The position numbers and the translations under genes were made by a program. Of a stretch of DNA of 11,542 nt, positions 6,864 to 11,542 are shown piece by piece (the stretch's first letter is position 1; each line of letters starts with the position of its first letter). Source of the DNA: Bacillota bacterium (GTDB taxonomy: Bacteria > Bacillota > Bacilli > Alicyclobacillales > SLC66); contig JAJZZT010000080.1 of NCBI GenBank assembly GCA_021797415.1, positions 1-11,542 of the forward strand, given 5' to 3'. The notes under the pieces are model-generated. The model was not told the origin of the DNA. It searched no databases and saw nothing but the letters and a program-made list of their open reading frames with translations.

Positions 6864-7148
6864 CGGTGCCAGCCGTCGCCACGCCCTATGCCCGGCGAGT
6901 TTAGCGATAGCGGTGTCCGAGCAAAGGGCATAGGGCGTGGCACCGGCCCAGCAAATCTTGCCGAAGGCGCTAAACTCGCGACGAGTAAAGGGATACGGGC
7001 GGCCCAGCAATCCTTGGCCATGGCGATAAACTCGCCAGACGCAGGACGGGCGCCTGTCCTGCAAATTTTCATCCTGCCGATGGTGGCGCGCCAGCACCAT
7101 GGGCGTCTATCATGGAAATACTCTCTCTGTGTTTCTACCATCTGATAG
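6864..7148. repeat. GC-rich cluster of inverted and direct repeats, possible structured RNA
   Basis: This gap between two AT-rich genes is GC-rich and full of symmetry. An exact 16-bp inverted repeat lies at 6878-6893 and 6926-6941, extended by CGGTGCC (6864-6870) with GGCACCG (6939-6945). GCGAGTTTAGCG (6895-6906), in its loop, is complementary to 6968-6979. GGCGATAAACTCGCC (7022-7036) is a self-complementary relative. CGGCCCAGCAA occurs at 6945-6955 and 7000-7010, marking two imperfect direct units of about 55 bp. Further stems are GCAGGAC with GTCCTGC (7041-7047, 7056-7062), ATGGTG with CACCAT (7080-7085, 7095-7100) and CTATCA with TGATAG (7107-7112, 7143-7148). I see no convincing gene. 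Read on the minus strand, this would be a chain of stem-loops in the leader of the lipoprotein-protease mRNA. Confidence 0.75.
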
Positions 7149-7176
7149 TGGCGTGCCGAGGACATGGGGTATAAAA

Positions 7177-8163
7177 TCATGTGTACTGAGCGGCAATTTG
7201 CTGCTTCAATCCATTCCCCCAAACTCTAAATATAGCATACTGCGTCCACGACATTCCCGAGTTAATACTGAGTGACCAGAATGATGCCGTAAAACCAATT
7301 GAGCCCGAAACACTAAATTGCACCTGGTTTTCTACCTGTGCATAGGTTTGATCACTGTATCCACTAGGATAGTTAATTATTCCTGCTGCGTTAGAAATTT
7401 GTACGATTCCGTAGGCGGATTGCCCAGTCTGAAAACCGGTAATGGAGCTTCTGTCATTGTTAACGGAGTATTGGACTCCGAAGACGCCGAGACTTGCAAC
7501 ACTTGAACCATCTTGATACTGCCAAGTATATCCTCCGTTCTGCCAAGTTCCGTTTTCATTTGTGTATTGCTGGGTTACTATGGCCTCTGAATAACCTTGG
7601 GGAGAAACAGAACCCGTAGATTGATTGGATACTAGGGTACCAGGATTGACGCTGACCGTGATTGAACTCCCATCAGGATACTGTACAACATACTTATTTT
7701 GATTCGGGTTTTGTGCAATCATCTTATTCATGTCTGTTGTTCCACGTGTATAAATCGGCGACTCTAAAGTAGCTTTGATGGCCGCGGGATTTAACTGTAA
7801 CACTTGTTGTCTGAGACCGTTTGGGTTTGCCGCTTCTTGTTGTGGTGTCATGGCAGTCACATTATTCAAGTTAATGGATTTATGTTCTGCCTCTAACTGC
7901 GCCATTTTATCGTCTACACTGGCATAGAATTCTGCATCCGCCTGTGATAATCCGAGTTGTAAAAGTGCTCGAACTTTAGCGGCGTGACTTGCATGATGCT
8001 GTTGTTCATACTGAATTGCGGCAGCACTATTTGGATTGGGCGTTAATGGATTTTGTAAATTACTCTGAGCAGTCTGAGGTGTAGAGGCAAACGCAAATCC
8101 TTGTGGGAACAGTAATGTTGCAGAAAGTAAGGATGAAGAAAGAATACCCAATCTTCTTTTCAT
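7177..8163 (-). CDS. Secreted protein of unknown function
   Basis: This 328-residue protein starts MKRRLGILSSSLLSATLLF, a clear Sec signal peptide with probable cleavage after AFA (about residue 26). The ATG at 8161-8163 has GGAGGA 8 nt upstream; an in-frame TTG 6 nt earlier is too close to that site. The mature chain has no cysteine and is rich in Gln, Ser, Asn and Tyr. The N-terminal third (about 45-120) looks helical and charged. The C-terminal two thirds looks beta-rich, with two related segments, YPDGSSITVSV (162-172) and YQDGSSVASLGV (216-227). The end contains aromatic, amphipathic strands (FSVSGSIGFTASFWSLSI). A beta-rich secreted or surface protein is likely; I recognise no family. 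It lies in the low-GC block upstream of the lipoprotein and protease on the same strand, so it could be their substrate or co-secreted partner. Confidence 0.85.
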   Translation of the reverse strand: MKRRLGILSSSLLSATLLFPQGFAFASTPQTAQSNLQNPLTPNPNSAAAIQYEQQHHASHAAKVRALLQLGLSQADAEFYASVDDKMAQLEAEHKSINLNNVTAMTPQQEAANPNGLRQQVLQLNPAAIKATLESPIYTRGTTDMNKMIAQNPNQNKYVVQYPDGSSITVSVNPGTLVSNQSTGSVSPQGYSEAIVTQQYTNENGTWQNGGYTWQYQDGSSVASLGVFGVQYSVNNDRSSITGFQTGQSAYGIVQISNAAGIINYPSGYSDQTYAQVENQVQFSVSGSIGFTASFWSLSINSGMSWTQYAIFRVWGNGLKQQIAAQYT

Positions 8164-8256
8164 AATCAAGTTCCTCCATTCGCATGGTCAATATTTATCT
8201 TTTTATAAATCCACTTGTTACTAAATCGTCAGTTCTTCCATAAACAAGTGTACGAT

Positions 8257-8284
8257 ATAATATCTAGTGAGAACATACTACCAA
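8257..8284 (-). promoter_or_regulatory. Candidate promoter of the secreted-protein gene
   Basis: On the minus strand TTGGTA (8279-8284) and TATTAT (8257-8262) are 16 bp apart. The -10 box lies within a small palindrome, GATATAATATC (8254-8264). The leader to the ATG at 8163 would be about 85-90 nt. The -35 match is only four of six, so this is tentative. Confidence 0.4.
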
Positions 8285-8299
8285 TTATTTCATGAATTA

Positions 8300-8323
8300 T
8301 ATAAGTTGACTCAGAGATCTTCC
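8300..8323 (+). repeat. IS630 left terminal inverted repeat
   Basis: Begins TATAAGTTGACTCAGAGATC and pairs with 9446-9469 at 18 of 24 positions. It overlaps the last codons of the transposase, as is common in compact insertion sequences. Confidence 0.85.
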
Positions 8324-9374
8324 ACAATGGCACCCGACTCCATGCGGACGCAAAAGCGGTCAATGATTCTCGAACGGTCTTTCATGATCGACTCCATGAA
8401 GGCATGAACGTTCTTTCGAATCTCCGCGACCGTATGTATAGAAGACGTTGTTCACGACGTCCGATTTGAGCCACTTCCACAGCCCTCGACCACGTTGGGC
8501 TGAGGGCTGTACGGAGGCAGAAATACGAGAGTCAGCGTTGGTTTTCGATTAAGAAGTCCTGCAGGAGCTTGGCGTGATGGATTCGGGCATTGTCCAGAAT
8601 CATCGAAATCGTGCCCGGCGGATACGCCTCCAAGACTTTTTTCAAAAACGTCAGAAACTTCTCCGCCGTGTACTCTTCATCTTCCTGCCAAACTACTTGT
8701 CCTGTGCAGCAGTCCCCCGTGGCCAGCAACTTCACACCGCGATGTTTCCCAGTTGTTTTGACCACACGTTGCTTTCCCTTTTCGAACCACACGTGCGCTG
8801 GATCGCTTGATCGTCGCGGATCATGCTCTCATCTTCAAACAAGAGATGACGAATTTTGCCATATTCAGCCCCTTTTTAACGCTGGAAACGTGTCTTCGAC
8901 AAACGCTTGCTGCTTCTCGGGGTCGGCTGCCGCCAATGTGTAGGTGGGTCTGGTGTAGCTCAAATTCATCCGCTCCATGAGTTTCGATACCCCTCGCAAC
9001 GAATACTGGAAACCATACGCCTTCTCGATGTACTGCGCAATGATCTGCAGAGTCCAGTTGAATTTCGCAGGAAAGCCCACGTCAGCGGGCACTTGATTCA
9101 TGATCACTTGCTTCAACGCATCCCGTTGTTGCACCGTCAGGCGACACGACATCCCAGGGGCGTGCCTGATCTCCAATCCATCGAAACAGCTGTCTTTGTA
9201 GGCACGAATGTAGGCGCGAATGGTCTTGTCCGAACGACATAGCATCTCCGCGATTTGTTTGACCGGCACCCGCAGTAACCAAAGGTGAATCGCCTGCAGG
9301 CGTTCGTACATCCTGCGATCGTTCGTGCGCCGAATATGCCCTTCAATCTCTTCGACCGCTGCCTTTACGTCCAT
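8311..9374 (-). pseudogene. IS630-family transposase, frameshifted
   Basis: The first part (9374 to 8865, 169 residues) is intact and carries the tandem helix-turn-helix region (PVKQIAEMLCRSDKTIRAYI, then a winged-helix half ending FPALKRG). The DDE catalytic region is present but spread over frames: the first Asp in LLFEDES, the second in MILDNARIHH (the long open piece at 8532-8792), then LTLVFLPPYSPQ and the Glu in PNVVEGLWKWL. Frame changes are needed near 8873 (after an A5G4 run on the coding strand), near 8790 (an extra TG), near 8535, near 8482 and near 8437. The frame then runs to a stop at 8311-8313. The first break might be a programmed frameshift, known in some IS630 elements, but the later ones mean that no complete enzyme can be made. 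Confidence 0.9.
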
Positions 9375-9445
9375 CTCGTGTCACCGCCGCTCAATTGGAT
9401 ACATTTACATTCGGCGGTGATCAGATGAACCCTTCTTCCTCAATC

Positions 9446-9469
9446 GGAAATTCTCATGTTCAACTTATA
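9446..9469 (-). repeat. IS630 right terminal inverted repeat
   Basis: The inverted partner of 8300-8323; read on the minus strand it starts TATAAGTTGAACATGAGA. It contains the TAA stop codon (9465-9467) used by the neighbouring winged-helix regulator gene. Confidence 0.85.
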
Positions 9470-9797
9470 TAGATTTGATATCATCAGTTTTGATCGACTT
9501 GGTGTGTAGCATATAACCGTAACCGTGAAGTGTCATGATGAGGTGTCGATCACCGATGTGATTTCGAAGACGATGGATACAATTGAATAAGTTTTCTTTT
9601 TTCCCGATCATTTGTGTTCCCCAGATACTCTCGATGAGGACATTGGTAGTCATAGGTTCATTCACGTGATGCACCAGTGCCAGTAGGATTCGATATTCGA
9701 TGTCAGACAGTTCTAGTTCTTGTCCATTGCGCTCAATTACTTGGCTATCGAGATTAAAGAAGCAATTTGGAGAGAGACGAAATTTACCTGTTAACAT
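9465..9797 (-). CDS. Stand-alone winged-helix regulator (OmpR/PhoB-type DNA-binding domain)
   Basis: The 110-residue protein starts MLTGKFRLSPNCFF and is almost entirely one Trans_reg_C winged-helix domain. It has the N-terminal beta-sheet (residues about 5-30), ELSDIEYRILLALVHHVNEP, the recognition region (TTNVLIESIWGTQMIGKKEN, then LFNCIHRLRNHIGD) and the C-terminal hairpin (LIMTLHGYGYMLHT). There is no receiver domain in front and no sensor or membrane segment behind. The start at 9797 is chosen because GGAGG lies 6 nt upstream; an in-frame ATG at 9824 lacks a good site. The stop codon lies inside the IS630 end, so the natural C-terminus has been cut. It is the likely regulator of the low-GC cassette and of itself; TTACA/TGTAA elements upstream fit direct-repeat binding by this family. 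Targets are inferred. Confidence 0.85.
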   Translation of the reverse strand: MLTGKFRLSPNCFFNLDSQVIERNGQELELSDIEYRILLALVHHVNEPMTTNVLIESIWGTQMIGKKENLFNCIHRLRNHIGDRHLIMTLHGYGYMLHTKSIKTDDIKSI

Positions 9798-9831
9798 TGA
9801 ATTCCTCCGGGAACTGGATGTCATGCGATTT

Positions 9832-9847
9832 TGTAAGCCTCTGTAAG
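9832..9847. promoter_or_regulatory. Direct repeat of TGTAAG in the regulator leader
   Basis: TGTAAG occurs at about 9832-9837 and again at about 9842-9847, one helical turn (10 bp) apart; on the minus strand this is CTTACA twice. OmpR/PhoB-type winged helices bind head-to-tail on direct repeats with 10-11 bp spacing, so this is a candidate autoregulatory site between the promoter and the gene. Confidence 0.4.
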
Positions 9848-9903
9848 TTTCATTGCTTTGTTAAATCTATTTATGTCCCAAATGAATTTATTATATACTT
9901 TAC

Positions 9904-9931
9904 AGTATAATATTTCCTTACAATTTGTAAA
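9904..9931 (-). promoter_or_regulatory. Promoter of the winged-helix regulator with overlapping palindrome
   Basis: On the minus strand TTTACA (9926-9931) and TATACT (9904-9909) are 16 bp apart. A perfect 13-bp palindrome, TTACAATTTGTAA (9918-9930), overlaps the -35 box, which fits control by a repressor or activator. The leader to the chosen start at 9797 is about 100 nt. Confidence 0.5.
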
Positions 9932-10079
9932 GAGGTGGATGGAGGAAGGTTATTATACGTCCGAATGACCCTTGTGATGTTTTACAATACGGTTCCCCTA
10001 TTGCTTTTCTCGTGAATTGTGTGGACCATGGAACTGTTCAATCCGGAGGTCAGGTGATTTGGGAGGTTCGGGAGATCCG

Positions 10080-10535
10080 ATGGGAGACGTTCGTGGCAAG
10101 GCGGTTAAATTTTTGGCCGCGGTCGGGCGGCGGACGGCGCGGGAGCGCAGGATTGCACGGTTTAACGACTGGCTCGCCGCGCACATGGCGCTGGGGTTAT
10201 CCTCCATGTGGACGTTCTGGACGCTGACCCTGCTGATCGCGGCGGCGCTGCTCCTGCAACGGCCGACCGGGGCGCAGGGATGGGTGCTGTTTGTCGTGTC
10301 GATCTTTTTCCAGGGAGTGGCCCTTCCGGTTCTCGCGTTCGTGAGTAATCAGCAGGGCGACCGCACGGAGGGTATTTTGCGCGAGACGCACGACGCGGTC
10401 ATGAAGGAACTGGAGGATTTGCGCGCGCTGCACGCCGAGCGCACCGAGGAACTGGCGGAACTGCGCGCTCTGCATGAGGAAGACCGCGCGTGGCGGGAAC
10501 GCATCGAGGCAAAGCTCACCGCTTCCGGTTCATAA
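10080..10535 (+). CDS. Two-TM membrane protein with C-terminal coiled coil
   Basis: The 151-residue product starts MGDVRGKAVKFLAAVGRRTA. A basic, amphipathic N-terminal part (ARERRIARFNDWLAAH) leads into two membrane segments: about 35-60 (MALGLSSMWTFWTLTLLIAA) and about 66-88 (GWVLFVVSIFFQGVALPVLA). From about 95 to 147 it is highly charged with heptad-like leucines and a repeated ELRALHxE pattern, a probable coiled coil on the cytoplasmic side. This layout recurs in small bacterial membrane proteins of unknown function; I assign none. The ATG at 10080 has GGAG 5 nt upstream; the frame stays open to 10017 without a better start. The stop region is duplicated downstream (36-bp repeat). It is convergent with the deacetylase-like gene. 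Confidence 0.82.
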   Translation: MGDVRGKAVKFLAAVGRRTARERRIARFNDWLAAHMALGLSSMWTFWTLTLLIAAALLLQRPTGAQGWVLFVVSIFFQGVALPVLAFVSNQQGDRTEGILRETHDAVMKELEDLRALHAERTEELAELRALHEEDRAWRERIEAKLTASGS

Positions 10536-10613
10536 CCACACAACCACGCCCGAAAAGAGCGACAGCATGCGCAGGCTGAGGCAAAGCTCACCGCTTTCGG
10601 TTCATAACCACAC
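10506..10613. repeat. 36-bp direct repeat pair at the 3' end of the two-TM gene
   Basis: Copies at 10506-10541 and 10578-10613 are 72 bp apart and differ at one base (10525 C, 10597 T). The first copy contains the last ten codons and the TAA stop; the second lies wholly downstream. The 36 bp between the copies are unrelated sequence. This mirrors the repeat pair at the end of tetR in size, divergence and placement. Confidence 0.9.
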
Positions 10614-10673
10614 GGCGGCAGAAGTCGGGGGTTTCACGCGGTCATTGGACGTTGTGCGATCCGCATTTTCACA

Positions 10674-11542
10674 TCAGTATTTCCACACCTGGATGAACTG
10701 TTTCGGCGCTGTCCAGCCCGGGCTCTGGTGTGTGAGCTGCGCGATCCACGTGATGGTGCTCATGAGCCCTTGCGGTGTGATGTTCGGCGTGCCGGAATTG
10801 ATGCGAAACAGGGTGTTCGGGCTCGTGGAGCTAAGAACGCCCCAACCCTGCTTTGCCGTGAACAGATAGTGATAGCCCGCCTGGTGCAACAGCCGGATCA
10901 GGCTCGGTTGATAGTCGCCGAAGGGATACGAGAGGGCGTTGACATCGTGCTCGTGCAACTGCTGTTCGACCAGCGTGCGCGCCTTGATGAGGTCTGTGAG
11001 CACTCGATGGTCATATTGCGCGGTGGTCTCGCTCGCGCCTGTCGCGGGGTTGTAGATCCGGCCGACTGTTGAAGCCTCGCTTTCTCCGGGCCCGACGGCC
11101 ACGCCGGTATGCATGTTGTAAGTCTGTGATTGCACGGCGATGAGACCGCTGCTGTGCATCTGTTCCACCTGCGGCCATGTGAGAGTGTGGAAGATGCCGC
11201 GTCTGCCCGGGTGCTGCAGCCAACTGACGATCGGAAACAGCACGGCGGGTTCGTGATAATGGAGCAGCAGGGGAAAAGCTGTGCGGTAGAAACTCTCGTA
11301 GCCATTGTCAAACGTGATGAGCACGGCGTTTGGCGGGACCGGCTTGCCGTTGTTGACGAACTGGCAGAAGCGGTCGAACGAGATCGGATTGAAGTGTTCT
11401 TTGCGAAAGAGCGCCAGTTCTTGCGCAAAGACGGACGGCTTTATGACGTCGCCCGGTATTTGACTCGTGTCGATCGCGTGGTACATCAGGACGATCACTT
11501 CATTGCGATAGTGAACCGGGGATTGATAGTAGGTCAGCGTGA
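10674..11542 (-). CDS. Polysaccharide-deacetylase-like protein, altered metal site (partial, runs off right edge)
   Basis: The frame is open to the right edge, so the N-terminus (probably a signal peptide or anchor) is missing. Numbering from the Met at 11498, the NodB-homology fold is clear: VLMYHAID (3-10), FDRFCQFV, LITFDNGYESFY (60-71), AVLFPIVSWL, LTWPQVEQMHSSGL, QSQTYNMHTG (123-132), LSYPFGDY, then the AGYHYLFTAKQG strand. This matches the group of extracellular carbohydrate deacetylases that includes IcaB/PgaB. Two metal-site residues are changed: TFDDG reads TFDNG (N65) and SHTxxH reads SQTxxH (Q125); the catalytic-base Asp64 and His130 remain. It may therefore be a weak, metal-independent or inactive carbohydrate-binding relative. 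It is convergent with the two-TM gene and ends 138 nt from it. Confidence 0.88.
   Translation of the reverse strand, partial: TLTYYQSPVHYRNEVIVLMYHAIDTSQIPGDVIKPSVFAQELALFRKEHFNPISFDRFCQFVNNGKPVPPNAVLITFDNGYESFYRTAFPLLLHYHEPAVLFPIVSWLQHPGRRGIFHTLTWPQVEQMHSSGLIAVQSQTYNMHTGVAVGPGESEASTVGRIYNPATGASETTAQYDHRVLTDLIKARTLVEQQLHEHDVNALSYPFGDYQPSLIRLLHQAGYHYLFTAKQGWGVLSSTSPNTLFRINSGTPNITPQGLMSTITWIAQLTHQSPGWTAPKQFIQVWKY

Larger units (their letters stand above)
8300..9469 (-). mobile_element. IS630-family insertion sequence, degenerate
   Basis: The element is about 1170 bp, normal for IS630. Its ends are inverted repeats: 8300-8323 and 9446-9469 match at 18 of 24 positions, with the outer ten (TATAAGTTGA) identical. 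A TA dinucleotide flanks each end (8298-8299 and 9470-9471), the target duplication expected for IS630/Tc1 elements. Inside is one minus-strand transposase gene broken by several frameshifts. The element sits between the winged-helix regulator and the secreted-protein gene, and its right terminal repeat supplies the present stop codon of the regulator. Confidence 0.9.

Noticed and set aside
6821..7222. Minus-strand open frames of 133 and 86 codons across the repeat-rich gap.
   Set aside because: They are built from the repeat units, the longer one starts inside the secreted-protein gene, no good ribosome binding site is present, and the translations (Arg, Pro and Trp rich) look like read-through of GC-rich repeats.
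10012..10227. A plus-strand frame starting near a GGAGG site, including a GTG at 10054.
   Set aside because: It is out of frame with the two-TM membrane protein, whose ATG at 10080 has its own ribosome binding site and whose sequence shows membrane and coiled-coil patterning.

Overview
The window looks like a piece of a moderately GC-rich Bacillota chromosome. Most genes have strong GGAGG-type ribosome binding sites, two promoters fit sigma-A consensus well, and the gene content (TetR and MerR drug regulators, a DHA2 exporter, a FAD-type acetolactate synthase, a polysaccharide deacetylase, a lipoprotein and a secreted subtilase) is typical of a spore-former. A relative of Alicyclobacillaceae is my guess from composition and protein style. 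It is an inference, not something the sequence proves.

Layout. (1) 1-3190, GC-rich: the start of an Ig-like-fold protein running off the left edge (minus), a tetR gene (minus), then divergently a merR gene followed by a 14-TM-type multidrug exporter (plus). The tetR-merR gap holds two good divergent promoters and a 31-bp compound palindrome just downstream of the tetR -10 box. (2) 3195-5018: acetolactate synthase large subunit (minus), convergent with the exporter (4 nt between the stops), with three 12-residue tandem repeats in an interdomain linker and no ilvN or ilvC beside it. (3) about 5095-9980, clearly lower GC: an accessory block on the minus strand with a stand-alone winged-helix regulator, a degenerate IS630-family element, a secreted protein of unknown function, about 390 nt of GC-rich inverted and direct repeats without a convincing gene, a lipoprotein, and a secreted subtilisin-like protease whose start overlaps the end of the lipoprotein gene. 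(4) 10080-11542, GC-rich again: a two-TM coiled-coil membrane protein (plus), convergent with a polysaccharide-deacetylase-like protein (minus, running off the right edge) whose metal site is altered.

How the genes may work together. TetR/MerR/exporter reads as a locally regulated drug-efflux locus. The low-GC block reads as a surface or secretion cassette: regulator, secreted protein, possible structured RNA leader, then a co-translated lipoprotein and protease. The protease has a complete catalytic triad but no recognisable I9-type propeptide, so its lipoprotein partner could anchor, chaperone or inhibit it. This cassette, with the repeat-rich segment inside it, is the best candidate here for something undescribed.

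Three short partial duplications (35 bp at the end of tetR, 36-bp triplets in ilvB, 36 bp at the end of the two-TM gene) occur in one 11.5-kb window and suggest a shared slippage or duplication habit of this genome.
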